64,000 bases of DNA from JBGSTR01 sp963707135 (GCA_963707135.1 CAVPOY010000025.1:1-64000); one strand, 5' to 3'. Counted from the first letter of the stretch, positions 42,091-52,448 are shown. The notes: generated by a model from the letters alone, not told the origin. Made by a program: numbers and translations.

Positions 42091-43462
42091 ATATAGCGCG
42101 GGCGAGACGCGCGGCGTCGCCGATATAGGTGGCGGGGCTGAGCGCCTTGAGCTCTTCTCTGGCGTACCCGGGAATCTCAAGCTGGTCGACGAAGGCTGCA
42201 AGCGCAGCAACGCCGATTTGCTGGCCGCGGGTCAACTCTTTGAGCCTTTCGTAGGGCTTTTCGACCCCGTAGCGACGCATCAGGGTCTGAATGGGCTCCG
42301 CGAGCACCTCCCAGTTGGCATCGAGGTCCGCGGCAAGCCGCGCAGGGTCCACCTCGAGCTTGTCGAGCCCCCGAAGCACCGACTGCAGGGCGATGCTGGT
42401 GTGGGCGATGCCGACGCCGAGATTGCGCAGCACCGTGGAGTCGGTGAGGTCACGCTGCCAACGCGAGATCGGCAGCTTTGCGGCGAGGTGCTCCAGGACC
42501 GCGTTGGCGACACCGAGATTGCCCTCCGCGTTCTCGAAGTCGATAGGGTTGACCTTGTGCGGCATGGTCGATGAGCCGACCTCGCCTGCAACCGCCTGCT
42601 GCTTGAAGTAGCCGAGCGAGATGTATCCCCAGACGTCGCGGCAAAAATCCAGCAGCACGTTGTTGAAGCGAACGAGGGCGTCGAACAGTTCCGCCATGTA
42701 GTCATGTGGCTCGATCTGTATCGTGTAGGGGTTCCAGGTGAGCCCCAGCGACTCGACGAAGTCGCGGGAGAAGCAGGGCCAGTCGACCTGTGGGTAGGCG
42801 ACCACATGGGCGTTGTAATTTCCGACCGCACCGTTGATCTTGCCCAGCAATTCCACGGAGGCGACACACTCGCGCTGCCTGCGCAGGCGATGCACCACGT
42901 TCGCCATCTCCTTTCCGAGCGTGGTCGGAGACGCGGGCTGACCGTGAGTACGTGAAAGCATCGGGACCTCCGCGTACCTGTGGGCCAGGTCGCGGACGGC
43001 GGCGATAACCTCATCCATCGGCGGCATCAGGACCTGACCGCGTCCCTCGCGGATCATCAGGGCATGGGCAAGATTATTGATGTCCTCGGAGGTGCAGGCG
43101 AAATGGATGAACTCGCTGACCGCCTCGAGTTCGGCATTACCGGCGATCCGTTCTTTAAGGAAGTATTCGATCGCCTTGACGTCATGATTCGTCGTTCGTT
43201 CGATGTTCTTGACCCGCTGCGCATCCTCGACCTGAAAATTCGAGGCAATACCTTCGAGTAGATTCAGGGCATGGCCGGAAAGCTCGGGTACCTCTGGAAT
43301 CTGCGGGTTTCTGGCGAGTGCCTGAAGCCAGCGTACCTCGACCAGGACGCGATGACGGATAAGTCCGAACTCGCTGAAAATGGCTCGAAGGTCGGCGGTT
43401 TTGGACCCGTATCGGCCATCGACCGGCGATACGGCTGTAAGCGGGGAGAGTTCCATATTCAT
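42089..43462 (-). CDS. purB: Adenylosuccinate lyase PurB
   Basis: This enzyme of about 457 residues acts at two steps of purine synthesis (SAICAR to AICAR, and adenylosuccinate to AMP). It begins MNMELSPLTAVSPVDGRYGSK; the second ATG (43456) corresponds to the E. coli start, and both follow an AGGAG. Diagnostic segments are ERTTNHDVKAIEYFLKE, FIHFACTSEDINNLAHALM, LSRTHGQPASPTTLGKEMANV and the lyase signature GEVGSSTMPHKVNPIDFEN. The match to the E. coli-type PurB is colinear to the end. It is not linked here to hflD-mnmA, which lies 5 kb away. Confidence 0.97.
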   Translation of the reverse strand: MNMELSPLTAVSPVDGRYGSKTADLRAIFSEFGLIRHRVLVEVRWLQALARNPQIPEVPELSGHALNLLEGIASNFQVEDAQRVKNIERTTNHDVKAIEYFLKERIAGNAELEAVSEFIHFACTSEDINNLAHALMIREGRGQVLMPPMDEVIAAVRDLAHRYAEVPMLSRTHGQPASPTTLGKEMANVVHRLRRQRECVASVELLGKINGAVGNYNAHVVAYPQVDWPCFSRDFVESLGLTWNPYTIQIEPHDYMAELFDALVRFNNVLLDFCRDVWGYISLGYFKQQAVAGEVGSSTMPHKVNPIDFENAEGNLGVANAVLEHLAAKLPISRWQRDLTDSTVLRNLGVGIAHTSIALQSVLRGLDKLEVDPARLAADLDANWEVLAEPIQTLMRRYGVEKPYERLKELTRGQQIGVAALAAFVDQLEIPGYAREELKALSPATYIGDAARLARAI

Positions 43463-43628
43463 GGGGCTCCTGGGGCGAAGGTCACTTGGTGTAGTGCCGC
43501 TGGCGATGCCGAGGGCGGGCCGCCCGAAGGCTGCCCTATGCCTGCCCGCAACGCAACATCCGGGGACGGACAACAGGTGTAATCTGACCGCGACCGGGGC
43601 GTCTCGTCTCCTGCATGTACAGCTCAAC

Positions 43629-44345
43629 TCAGCGATGCCAGATCTGAGTACCGTCGGCATTAAGAGCGGCCCATTTTCGGCGCGCCGCATAGTCTATAAC
43701 GGCGTAGGCGAACAGACAGATCCCGATCATCTCGAGGGTTTCCTCCATTCCGACGAGCGCACTGTAAGTCGGGTTCATCCATTTTCCCGCAGCATCCAAA
43801 GGCCCCTCGAGCATCTCGAATCCAATCGCGGCCCCGACGTATGTGGCCCCGGAGGCCAGAAACAGCACGGCGGTTCTTCGAGGCAGGTGCAGCAGGAACT
43901 TCAGATAGGCTAGACCCATGGCGGCAACTAAGAGCCCGGCGGGGATGATCCAGCCGTAATAGAAGGGGCCGTCGTCTGTTGGCATCAGACGCTGCATAGG
44001 CCCCATGGCTCTTTCGTGAAGTTGGAACCACTCGTCTAGCGACAGATAAAGGAAAGCGGCCGACAGCATGGACCAGTGAATGACGTAGTCCCCAGCTTCA
44101 CGGTGTATCTGCCATGCCAGGATAGCGAGCAGAACGGACGTGAATAGCAGCAGCGTCGATGACCAGAACGTCGGTAGGTTCTGCTCGTACTCCAGGTTAA
44201 AGAACTCGTTCAAAGTTGATGTCTGTCCTTCCGCGGCATGGAAACGAATAATTTCCACGACGCCATGGCTGACCGCCATCAGGAACGTTATCAGCAGCGT
44301 TGCGCGCAGAATCGACCGTCCGCGCAGGGTTATCGCTATTGGCAT
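43629..44345 (-). CDS. Polytopic membrane protein of unknown function
   Basis: This 238-residue protein has about six helices. It contains paired acidic and His residues within helices, for example AFLYLSLDEWFQLHERAMGPM and GFEMLEGPLDAAG. These recall membrane hydrolase or ceramidase-like patterns, but I cannot assign a family. It lies 9 bp downstream of the FemAB-like gene on the same strand. Confidence 0.65.
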   Translation of the reverse strand: MPIAITLRGRSILRATLLITFLMAVSHGVVEIIRFHAAEGQTSTLNEFFNLEYEQNLPTFWSSTLLLFTSVLLAILAWQIHREAGDYVIHWSMLSAAFLYLSLDEWFQLHERAMGPMQRLMPTDDGPFYYGWIIPAGLLVAAMGLAYLKFLLHLPRRTAVLFLASGATYVGAAIGFEMLEGPLDAAGKWMNPTYSALVGMEETLEMIGICLFAYAVIDYAARRKWAALNADGTQIWHR

Positions 44346-44354
44346 TAGTGCTTC

Positions 44355-45590
44355 CTAGATTTTCAATCCGCGGTGTACGTATTCGAGCAGACCGAGTCGT
44401 GCCAGTGCACCGATCAGCGGTGATCGGGGAAACACGACCGCGTTAAACAGGGGCCGGGGGACTGTCTGCCATTTATGGTGCCAATCGAGATCGGTCATCA
44501 TATTGACCTCGTCGACATCGCTAGACTCGATTGCCTCCGAGATAACCCGGTCCATCAGCAAATTACCCGGCGAGCAGAACCGGTAATTGTCGTCAAAACC
44601 GATCTTGACAAGATTCAGTATACGGTTAATTAGCACGGCATACTGTCCGGCGATGGTCTTGCCGTCGGCCTCCAGGAAATTCCATACCATCCACCCGTGC
44701 CGGGTCATCGCCTGGGCAATCTCCGTGAGCATGTCCAGGTCCGCGGGGCGGGCCTTCACGGAGCTCTGCTCGCTTCCCTTCCAATTACGGTTTTCAACCT
44801 CGATGAATTCCGTTAAACACTCGTTCAGGGAGCGTTCCTGCTCCCGCACCCGATAGCGCACGTCGGGCAATTTTTCGAGCCTTCTCCCGTTCTTCTTCAA
44901 GTAACGCCGCAGGTTCGAAGACATTCCTGCCGCATACTCTGCGCGCGTTTTCGGCAGCGGGACCGAGTTTTCATTCGAGACATAATGGGTAGAGACCCAC
45001 AGCGCGTCCGATGTGCGCGCCAACCTCATCGGTGTCGAGACCTCCGGTACCAGCCTGAATAGGACGACGGGCGTAGTTCGGGGGATATGATTCAGATAGT
45101 CGACGAAGGTCGCAAGAATATCCTCGCGTCCCGGTTGCGTCAGGCAATCGGCTCCACTGGTGTGGTAAATGCTGCTCGGGAGCTGAAACGGCGTGAGCCG
45201 GAGTCCGGCTAGGGAATAGCATTTCCCGGTCACCAGGGGCAGGACGCCGACCAGCCGAGCGCCGTCATAGGCGAAAAGGCAGAGCCAGTTCTCGCGGGGA
45301 CGCAACTGATGCTTGAGGTAAGCCGTGATCCAGGTATATGACAGCACCGGTGCCGAGCGTCCTGACTGCAGCAGCAATTCATCCCAGGCTTCGGCGCGCT
45401 CGGCCAGTTCAGGCAGCGTCCGGACGTCGGACAACCGAATTCCCGGGGGCGGGATGTAGTTCCAGTCCGTGGGCAGGCGAAAGGGCCTCGCCAGTGACTT
45501 GGCCAGCGACTTCAAGGTTGTTCTTCCGCCGTAACTGGCGCGGTGCCCGTCGGAGGTGCCGAACCGATAGATTACCGCTGATCGGCGCAA
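44355..45590 (-). CDS. FemAB/CelD-like acyltransferase (GNAT fold)
   Basis: This protein of about 411 residues has the BioF2-like acetyltransferase_6 pattern: WDELLLQSGRSAPVLSYTWITAYL at the N-terminus, then FAYDGARLVGVLPLV and a C-terminal GNAT core WNFLEADGKTIAGQYAVLINRILNLVKIGFDDNYRFCSPGNLLMDRVI. Such proteins modify exopolysaccharides or peptidoglycan bridges. The downstream membrane gene is probably cotranscribed. The first 30 residues are less conserved-looking, and the true start may be internal. Confidence 0.75.
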   Translation of the reverse strand: MRRSAVIYRFGTSDGHRASYGGRTTLKSLAKSLARPFRLPTDWNYIPPPGIRLSDVRTLPELAERAEAWDELLLQSGRSAPVLSYTWITAYLKHQLRPRENWLCLFAYDGARLVGVLPLVTGKCYSLAGLRLTPFQLPSSIYHTSGADCLTQPGREDILATFVDYLNHIPRTTPVVLFRLVPEVSTPMRLARTSDALWVSTHYVSNENSVPLPKTRAEYAAGMSSNLRRYLKKNGRRLEKLPDVRYRVREQERSLNECLTEFIEVENRNWKGSEQSSVKARPADLDMLTEIAQAMTRHGWMVWNFLEADGKTIAGQYAVLINRILNLVKIGFDDNYRFCSPGNLLMDRVISEAIESSDVDEVNMMTDLDWHHKWQTVPRPLFNAVVFPRSPLIGALARLGLLEYVHRGLKI

Positions 45591-45648
45591 ACGGGGAGTG
45601 GGGCGCCCCGCCGATGCGGGCGGGGCCTGGTTTTCTGGGGCCGTTGGG

Positions 45649-48309
45649 TCAGGCCGCGAGCTTTCGCAGAACGTAGTGGAGTATGCCGCCGTTGCGGTAG
45701 TAGTCCACCTCGTTCGGGGTGTCGATGCGGACCTTGGCCTGGAAAGTCGTCACCGGTCCATCGTCGTCGGTGGCCCTGACTTCCACCTGTTTGGCCTCGC
45801 CGTTGTCGAGGCCGACGATGTCGAAGGTCTCGGTGCCTTTGAGCCCCAGCGACGCGGCGTTCTCGCCGTTCGCGAACTCCAGTGGGAGGATCCCCATTCC
45901 GACTAGATTGGAACGGTGTATGCGCTCGTAGCTCTCGGCGATGACGGCACGCACGCCGAGCAGCCTCGGGCCTTTTGCAGCCCAGTCGCGCGATGACCCG
46001 GACCCGTACTCCTTGCCTGCGATTACGATCGCCGGTACTCCTTCGGCCTGATATTTCATGGCGGCGTCGTAGATCGACATCTGTTCTGCGCTCGGCTGAT
46101 GCAGCGTCACACCCCCTTCGGTCCCGGGTGCCAGTAGATTGCGCAGTCGGATGTTGGCAAAGGTGCCCCTCATCATGACCTCATGGTTACCGCGGCGGCT
46201 TCCCAGGCTGTTGAAATCCTTGGGTGAAACCCCTTTTTCAATCAGATATCGGCCGGCAGGTGAATCGGGTTTTATGGAACCTGCGGGTGAAATGTGATCG
46301 GTCGTGATGGAGTCCCCAAGCAACGCGAGGCAGCGGGCGCCCGTAATGTCAGCGGCGGCGCCGACCTCCAGCGACATGCCCTGAAAGTAGGGCGGGTTCT
46401 TGATATAGGTCGACTCCGGCCAATCATAGGTCTTGCTCGAGGCCGCGGCCAGCGACTGCCAGCGTGAGTCCCCGGCGAACACATCGGCATAGGCCGACCT
46501 GAACTCATCGACGGTCACGTTCTCGGCGATGGCGCGGTTGATCTCGGCCTGAGTCGGCCAAATGTCTCGAAGATACACAGGGTTGCCATTGGCATCGGTG
46601 GCCAGCGGGTCTTTGTACGGGTCGAGGTCGATGCGTCCGGCGATGGCGTAGGCGACTACCAGCGGCGGGCTCGCCAGGTAGTTCATCCGGACTTCCGCGT
46701 GGACCCGGCCCTCGAAGTTCCGATTTCCGGACAGGATCGAGACCGCGCAGAGGTCGTTCTCGGCGATCGCTCTGGAAACCGGCTCCGGAAGCGGGCCGGT
46801 GTTGCCGATGCAGACCGTGCAGCCGTAGCCTACGTTGTGGAACCCGAGCGCCTTTAAGGGTTCTACGAGTCCGGCCCGCTCCAGGTAACGTGTCACGGCC
46901 ATCGATCCCGGACCGAGCGAGGTCTTTACCCAGGGGGCGGCCTTGAGGCCCAGGCTTGCGGCTTTCTTGGCCACCAGCCCCGCCGCCAGCATCACGCTGG
47001 GATTCGACGTGTTGGTGCAGGACGTGATGGCGGCGATGACGATCGAGCCGTCGGAGATCTCGACCTGTTGCCCGCCGATTAGGGTCTTGGCGGGTCCGAG
47101 GTCCTTGAGCCCACGTTCCGCCTTCAGCGCGGCCAGCGCCTTGGGGAAGTGTCCGGCCATATCGGTCAGCGGGACGCGGTCCTGGGGACGTTTCGGGCCG
47201 GCGAGCGAGGGCACCACGTCGCCGAGGTCGAGCGCCACGGTCTCGGAGTAGTCGGCCTCCGCCGCGTCCGCGGTATGGAAGACACCCTGCGCCTTGCAAT
47301 AGGCCTCGACCAGCGCGATCTGATCCTCGTCGCGGCCGGTGAGGCGCAGGTAGTCCAGCGTAATCTGATCGATCGGGAATAGACCGCAGGTGGCACCGTA
47401 CTCGGGGCTCATATTGGCAATCGTGGCGCGCTCCCCCATTGGCAGCGAGCTTATGGCCGGTCCGTAGAAGTCGACGAACTTGCCGACGACACCGTGCTTG
47501 CGGAGCATGTCGACGACGGTCAAAACGAGGTCCGTTGCCGTCACCCCTTCCTTCAACGAGCCGGTCAGTCTGAAGCCCACGACCTTGGGCACCAGCATGG
47601 ACACTGGCTGGCCGAGCATCGACGCCTCCGCCTCGATGCCGCCGACACCCCAGCCCAACACGCCGATGCCGTTGACCATGGTGGTATGCGAATCGGTGCC
47701 GACGCAGGTGTCGAAGTACGCCTGAGTTCGGTCGCCGAGCTCGTTGGGGAATACGACGCGCGACAGATACTCGACGTTGACCTGATGAACGATCCCGGTG
47801 TCCGGGGGGACCACCTTGAACCCGTCCAGGGCGTTCTGTCCCCATTTCAGGAACTTGTAGCGCTCCTGGTTGCGCTCGAACTCCAGCTCGGCGTTCAACG
47901 CAAAGGCCTCGTCGGATCCGAAATGGTCGACCTGCACCGAGTGGTCGATGACCAGCTCGGCGGGCTGCAGCGGGTTGATCCGCGCGGGATCGCCTCCGAG
48001 GGCCTGCATCGCGTCACGCATGGCCGCCAGGTCCACGACGGCCGGGACACCGGTGAAGTCCTGCATCAGGACCCGGGCCGGACGGTACTGGATCTCCTTG
48101 GACGGCTCGGCCTGGGGGTCCCAGTCGGCAAGGGCCTGGATGTCCCCACGGGTGACGGTCTCCCCATCCTCGCACCGCAGCAGATTCTCGAGCAGGATCT
48201 TCAGGGAGAAGGGCAGGCGCCCGCTGCCCGGGACCGCCGCGAGCCGGTAAATCTCGAAGTCCTTGCCGGCGACATTGAGGGTGGACTTGGCATCAAAGCT
48301 GTTTGTCAT
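45649..48309 (-). CDS. acnA: Aconitate hydratase AcnA
   Basis: This 886-residue enzyme of the citric acid cycle isomerises citrate and isocitrate with a 4Fe-4S cluster. The three cluster cysteines are C431 (AITSCTNTSNPSVML), C497 and C500 (GYGCTVCIGNTGPLP). The swivel domain has GDSITTDHISPAG, NFNSLGSRRGNHEVMMRGTFANIR-type residues and YGSGSSRDWAAKGP. Length and order match AcnA (IRP1 type), not AcnB. It stands alone; icd is 2.3 kb away on the other strand. Confidence 0.97.
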   Translation of the reverse strand: MTNSFDAKSTLNVAGKDFEIYRLAAVPGSGRLPFSLKILLENLLRCEDGETVTRGDIQALADWDPQAEPSKEIQYRPARVLMQDFTGVPAVVDLAAMRDAMQALGGDPARINPLQPAELVIDHSVQVDHFGSDEAFALNAELEFERNQERYKFLKWGQNALDGFKVVPPDTGIVHQVNVEYLSRVVFPNELGDRTQAYFDTCVGTDSHTTMVNGIGVLGWGVGGIEAEASMLGQPVSMLVPKVVGFRLTGSLKEGVTATDLVLTVVDMLRKHGVVGKFVDFYGPAISSLPMGERATIANMSPEYGATCGLFPIDQITLDYLRLTGRDEDQIALVEAYCKAQGVFHTADAAEADYSETVALDLGDVVPSLAGPKRPQDRVPLTDMAGHFPKALAALKAERGLKDLGPAKTLIGGQQVEISDGSIVIAAITSCTNTSNPSVMLAAGLVAKKAASLGLKAAPWVKTSLGPGSMAVTRYLERAGLVEPLKALGFHNVGYGCTVCIGNTGPLPEPVSRAIAENDLCAVSILSGNRNFEGRVHAEVRMNYLASPPLVVAYAIAGRIDLDPYKDPLATDANGNPVYLRDIWPTQAEINRAIAENVTVDEFRSAYADVFAGDSRWQSLAAASSKTYDWPESTYIKNPPYFQGMSLEVGAAADITGARCLALLGDSITTDHISPAGSIKPDSPAGRYLIEKGVSPKDFNSLGSRRGNHEVMMRGTFANIRLRNLLAPGTEGGVTLHQPSAEQMSIYDAAMKYQAEGVPAIVIAGKEYGSGSSRDWAAKGPRLLGVRAVIAESYERIHRSNLVGMGILPLEFANGENAASLGLKGTETFDIVGLDNGEAKQVEVRATDDDGPVTTFQAKVRIDTPNEVDYYRNGGILHYVLRKLAA

Positions 48310-48438
48310 GCGGCGGCTCCAGGGTGGGGGCTATATGATCTGAGAAGAACGGTCGGATTCTAGCGGGCGTGCCTCCACAGCGCTACGTGCTGCATTGCAA
48401 TATAAAGGTTTGGGTACTTCCGGCCCGCCGGCGCGCGA

Positions 48439-49068
48439 TCAGGCGACCGATGTCTGATCGAGATAGCGGCGTGCATCATCGAGCAGGCGTTTGTGCCCGA
48501 TTAGGATCTGCAAACGTGTCGCGCCGACCTGGCGCCATAGCATTGCGGCACGGACAGCCCCGAGCAGAAGCGCTCGCACCCGGTTCTGGTTATCCGGGTT
48601 CTGCAGGTGCAGCGGCTCGCCGCGGACCACGACGCGCGGTTGTAGCTGACTGATCGTTTCACTGTAGATCCCCGCCAGATGAGCCAGAAGATTCGGATGG
48701 AGCAGCGCGAAGTGCTCGCGCTTGCTCGCCGCCTCCTGGATGCCTTGACCGATGCGAGCGAGCAGGTCCGGTCGGCGGGACAGGGCGCGCTCGAGCTTCA
48801 GGACGGACACCACATGTCGCGTGAGCTCCAGGTCCCGCTCGGGTTTTCCGGTCAGCTGGGCGACGATCTGACGGGCGCCGTTGGCCAGTGCGCCGGGCTC
48901 ACCGAACACCGCCGGCACGCTCTCGGCATCGATCTGAAAAAGGCTGTAGATGCAGGGCTCCATCGCCGCCGCGTCGGCGCTGCCGGAGCGCGCTATCCGA
49001 AGCACACAGTTGACGGCCTGATAGACGCCAGCCAGTGCGGTGACGCGGTCCATACTGTCGTGGGCCAT
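48439..49068 (-). CDS. hflD: High-frequency lysogenisation protein HflD homologue
   Basis: This 209-residue all-helical protein matches HflD by its N-terminal VTALAGVYQAVNCVLRIARSG, the SLFQIDAESVPAVFG motif and the C-terminal VRALLLGAVRAAMLWRQVGATRLQILIGHKRLLDDARRYL. In E. coli HflD is a membrane-associated protein that binds the lambda CII activator. Its cellular role is unclear. It follows mnmA on the same strand, the conserved gene order in gammaproteobacteria. Confidence 0.9.
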   Translation of the reverse strand: MAHDSMDRVTALAGVYQAVNCVLRIARSGSADAAAMEPCIYSLFQIDAESVPAVFGEPGALANGARQIVAQLTGKPERDLELTRHVVSVLKLERALSRRPDLLARIGQGIQEAASKREHFALLHPNLLAHLAGIYSETISQLQPRVVVRGEPLHLQNPDNQNRVRALLLGAVRAAMLWRQVGATRLQILIGHKRLLDDARRYLDQTSVA

Positions 49069-49286
49069 ACGGCGTGAGGCTCCTGTCGGCTCCAGGTCGG
49101 GTGAATCGATTAGCGTGCCGCTCGCAAATCACGCGGCGCGCGGTTCTGGCAGGCGACCTCTGAAGTGACTCATTGTCACTCACTCGGAGGACCGTGCATG
49201 CCGGAGCTACCGAATTACCTGCGCAAATTGCGCAAAAGTCGAGGCATCCCGGGTCTCCCAGGGTTCGACGGGGCGAAATTAGGGAA

Positions 49287-50399
49287 TCAGACCCGCGCGC
49301 CCTCGATCACGGCGCCGCCCAGACATTCGTCTTCCCGGTAGAACACGATCGACTGCCCGGGTGTGACGGCCCGCTGCGGTTCCCTGAAGTTTACCTGGCA
49401 CCGATCCGATTCGCAGGCGATAACCTCGCAGGGCTGAAGCGGCTGGCGATGGCGCAGCCGTGCCAGACAACCAAAGGGTGCCGGGTCCGGCGGCGCGCCG
49501 GCTATCCAGTGCGGCGCCGCCGCGTCGAGCCCGGAAGACATCAGAAGCGGATGATTGGAGCCCTGAACCACGACGAGCGCATTGCGCGAGACCTCTTTTG
49601 CCGCTACGAACCAGGGCTCCTCGGGTCCGCCGCGGATACCCCCGACGCCCAAACCCTGGCGCTGCCCGATGGTGTAATGGGCGAGCCCGCGGTGCTCGCC
49701 CACGCGGGCGCCCTCGGGGGTCTCGATCGGTCCGGGATCGCTAGGGAGGTAACGGGACAGGAAGTCCCGAAAACGGCGCTCGCCGATGAAGCAGATTCCG
49801 GTGCTGTCCTTCTTGTCGGCCGCCTCGAGTCCAAGGCGTCGGGCGGTTGCGCGTACTTGGCTCTTGGTGAGGTCCGCGAGCGGAAACAGTGCGCGTGAAA
49901 GCTGCCGCTGGTCCAGAAGGTGCAGGAAGTAGGTCTGGTCCTTTCCGGAATCGGCGCTGAGACGCAGGCGGACACGGTTCGCGTCGCGGGTCACGCGGGC
50001 ATAGTGGCCGGTCGCGATCGCGTCTGCGCCGCACCCGAGGGCGTGATCGAGGAAGGCGCTGAACTTGATCTCGCGATTGCAGAGAACGTCCGGATTCGGT
50101 GTGCGCAGCGCGCGGTATTCCCGCAGAAAATGCTCGAATACCCGATCCCAGTACTCGGCGGCGAAGTTGACCGTGCGAAGACGTATTCCGAGGCGTGCGG
50201 CCACTGCGGTGGCGTCCGCGAGGTCCTTTGCGGCGGCGCAGTAACCCGGCTCGTCGTCCTCTTCCCAATTCTTCATGAACAGGGCCTCGACGTCGTAACC
50301 CTGCTTGATCAGGCGATGGGCCGCGACGGCCGAGTCGACGCCGCCCGAGAGTCCAACAAAGACTCGCGTTCCGTTGCCGTTGATCCCGAGCTGGCGCAT
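49287..50399 (-). CDS. mnmA: tRNA 2-thiouridylase MnmA
   Basis: This 370-residue enzyme inserts sulfur at U34 of tRNA Lys, Glu and Gln. The ATP-binding loop is GLSGGVDSAVAAH (residues 16-28). The catalytic cysteines are C107 in RTPNPDVLCNREIKF and C203 in STGICFIGERRF. The C-terminal RNA-binding and beta-barrel domains are full length. It is upstream of hflD. It is transcribed away from icd, with under 190 bp between the two starts. Confidence 0.96.
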   Translation of the reverse strand: MRQLGINGNGTRVFVGLSGGVDSAVAAHRLIKQGYDVEALFMKNWEEDDEPGYCAAAKDLADATAVAARLGIRLRTVNFAAEYWDRVFEHFLREYRALRTPNPDVLCNREIKFSAFLDHALGCGADAIATGHYARVTRDANRVRLRLSADSGKDQTYFLHLLDQRQLSRALFPLADLTKSQVRATARRLGLEAADKKDSTGICFIGERRFRDFLSRYLPSDPGPIETPEGARVGEHRGLAHYTIGQRQGLGVGGIRGGPEEPWFVAAKEVSRNALVVVQGSNHPLLMSSGLDAAAPHWIAGAPPDPAPFGCLARLRHRQPLQPCEVIACESDRCQVNFREPQRAVTPGQSIVFYREDECLGGAVIEGARV

Positions 50400-50585
50400 T
50401 GTCCCAGTCTAACGCGCCCAGCCCGGGGAGGAAGCCCCGTTGGGGCATCAGAACCTGGACGTACCGCTGTCGAGTGTCCGCACGCCCTGTGGCGCCGCTT
50501 AGAACCGGCCCGTTCGCACCCTGCGAACTCCGCTGGTGCGGTGGTAGCATGTCGGCATTATCCGCCACCAGAGAGAACCCCCCAG

Positions 50586-51842
50586 ATGGGCTACGACAAG
50601 ATCAAGGTCCCGACAGACGGCGAGAAGATCCAGGTCAACGCGGACATGTCATTGTCCGTACCGGATCAGCCGATCATTCCCTACATCGAAGGCGACGGAA
50701 TCGGCGTCGACATTACCCCGGTCATGAAGCGGGTAACGGATGCCGCCGTCGAGAAGGCCTACGGAGGCCAACGGCGGATTCACTGGATGGAGATCTATGC
50801 CGGCGAGAAGTCGACCCTGACGTATGGCGAGGACGTTTGGCTGCCCGAGGAGACGCTCAAGGCGGTCAAGGATTTCGTGGTGTCGATCAAGGGTCCGCTG
50901 ACTACGCCGGTTGGGGGGGGGATACGCTCACTGAACGTGACGCTCCGCCAGGAGTTGGACCTCTACGTCTGCATGCGCCCGGTGCGGTACTTTAGGGGCA
51001 CGCCGAGCCCGCTGAAGGAACCAGAGCACACGGACATGGTGATCTTCCGCGAAAACTCGGAGGACATCTACGCCGGCGTCGAGTGGCAGCAGGGTACGCC
51101 TGAGGCCCGAAAGATCATCGCCTTCCTCCAGGACGAGATGGGCGTGACCAAGATCCGGTTCCCGGAAACCTCCGGTATCGGTATCAAGCCTGTCTCCGAA
51201 GAAGGCACCAAGCGCCTGGTTCGCAAGGCGATCCAGTACGCGATCGACAATGGCCGCCCATCGGTCACCCTTGTCCACAAGGGCAATATCATGAAGTTCA
51301 CCGAGGGCGCCTTCAAACAGTGGGGCTACGATCTGGCCATGGAGGAATTTGGCGCCCGTGAGCTAGGCGGCGGTCCCTGGTGCACGTTCGAGAACCCCAA
51401 AACCGGCGGCGAGGTGCTGATCAAGGATGTGATCGCCGACGCCTTTCTGCAGCAAATTCTGTTGCGGCCCAAGGAGTACAGCGTGATCGCGACGCTGAAC
51501 CTCAATGGCGACTACATATCCGATGCCCTGGCAGCTCAGGTGGGGGGCATCGGGATGGCCCCCGGCGCGAACCTGTCGGACTCCGTCGCCATGTTTGAGG
51601 CGACCCACGGAACCGCGCCCAAGTACGCCGGGAAGGATCAGGTCAACCCGAGCTCGCTGCTCCTGTCCGCCGAGATGATGCTGCGCCACCTGGGATGGAC
51701 CGAGGCGGCGGACCTCATCATCAAGGGTGTAGAAGGCGCTATCCTGGCCAAAACGGTCACCTACGACTTGGAGCGCCTGATGGACGGCGCGACTAAGGTC
51801 AGCTGTTCCGGATTCGGCGAGGCGGTCACGCAGAAAATGTAG
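50586..51842 (+). CDS. icd: NADP-dependent isocitrate dehydrogenase
   Basis: This 418-residue enzyme of the citric acid cycle oxidatively decarboxylates isocitrate. Start MGYDKIKVPTDGEKIQ. The substrate loop is GGIRSLNVTLRQELDLYVCMRPVRYF, with RENSEDIYAGVEW, the metal-binding LNLNGDYISDALAAQVGGIG and the cofactor region ATHGTAPKYAGKDQVNPSS. The pattern is that of the E. coli homodimeric NADP enzyme. It precedes cspD-clpS-clpA, as in many gammaproteobacteria. Confidence 0.97.
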   Translation: MGYDKIKVPTDGEKIQVNADMSLSVPDQPIIPYIEGDGIGVDITPVMKRVTDAAVEKAYGGQRRIHWMEIYAGEKSTLTYGEDVWLPEETLKAVKDFVVSIKGPLTTPVGGGIRSLNVTLRQELDLYVCMRPVRYFRGTPSPLKEPEHTDMVIFRENSEDIYAGVEWQQGTPEARKIIAFLQDEMGVTKIRFPETSGIGIKPVSEEGTKRLVRKAIQYAIDNGRPSVTLVHKGNIMKFTEGAFKQWGYDLAMEEFGARELGGGPWCTFENPKTGGEVLIKDVIADAFLQQILLRPKEYSVIATLNLNGDYISDALAAQVGGIGMAPGANLSDSVAMFEATHGTAPKYAGKDQVNPSSLLLSAEMMLRHLGWTEAADLIIKGVEGAILAKTVTYDLERLMDGATKVSCSGFGEAVTQKM

Positions 51843-51955
51843 CCGGCGCGCGCCGGCGGCCACGCGCAGGGCATGGAGGGTTACGCCTGCGCGTCACGCA
51901 ATCGGGAGTCGGTTGAAGAGGGGCGCGCGGATCGCGCGTCCCCGAATCGCGGTCG

Positions 51956-52162
51956 TCAGTTGACGCGGTGCACGCGGGCGGCGTGTAGCCCCTTCGGGCC
52001 GTGGGTCATCTCGAACTCCACTTTTTGCCCTTCCCTCAGCGTCTTATAGCCGTCCATATCGATCGCCGAGAAATGGACGAAGACGTCCTCCTCGCGACCG
52101 TCGGGCTTGACAAACCCGTAACCCTTTGCATTGTTGAACCACTTAACAACACCGGTAATCAT
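51956..52162 (-). CDS. cspD: Cold-shock-domain protein, CspD-like
   Basis: This 68-residue OB-fold protein binds single-stranded nucleic acid. RNP1 is KGYGFVKPD and RNP2 is VFVHFSAI. It is preceded by GVVKWFNNA. Location divergent from clpS next to icd is the place of cspD in gammaproteobacteria, which is the reason for the symbol. By sequence alone it could be any Csp. Confidence 0.9.
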   Translation of the reverse strand: MITGVVKWFNNAKGYGFVKPDGREEDVFVHFSAIDMDGYKTLREGQKVEFEMTHGPKGLHAARVHRVN

Positions 52163-52448
52163 TGGCGCACTCCTCCGGGGGTTTGCGAGTTATGGTCGGT
52201 GGTATCTTTATGTTGTTGTCTGACGCCGCACCTTGAATCCGGCGATCGGCGCCATAGCTCCCAAGTATAGTGGGTTGATTTGGCTGGTCAAACGGTCGCA
52301 TCGCATGGGTGTCTTCTATCCCTGGAGTTTGGTGCGGCTCGGACGACGCGAGCGATGAGTCGCGAGGTGTATTCCCGGCAGCCCGAACGGCGGTATGGGG
52401 CGACCGGCTGCGACTCTAGTCGGGGTTTATTGTCTAGAATTCCTAACC

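Noticed and set aside
45605..45626. GC hairpin between acnA and the FemAB-like gene
   Set aside because: The stem is good, but no T-run follows on the minus strand where acnA would need it, so it was not called a terminator.
50399..50995. 198-codon plus-strand frame overlapping the start of icd
   Set aside because: Out of frame with icd, Arg/Gly-rich and without motifs.
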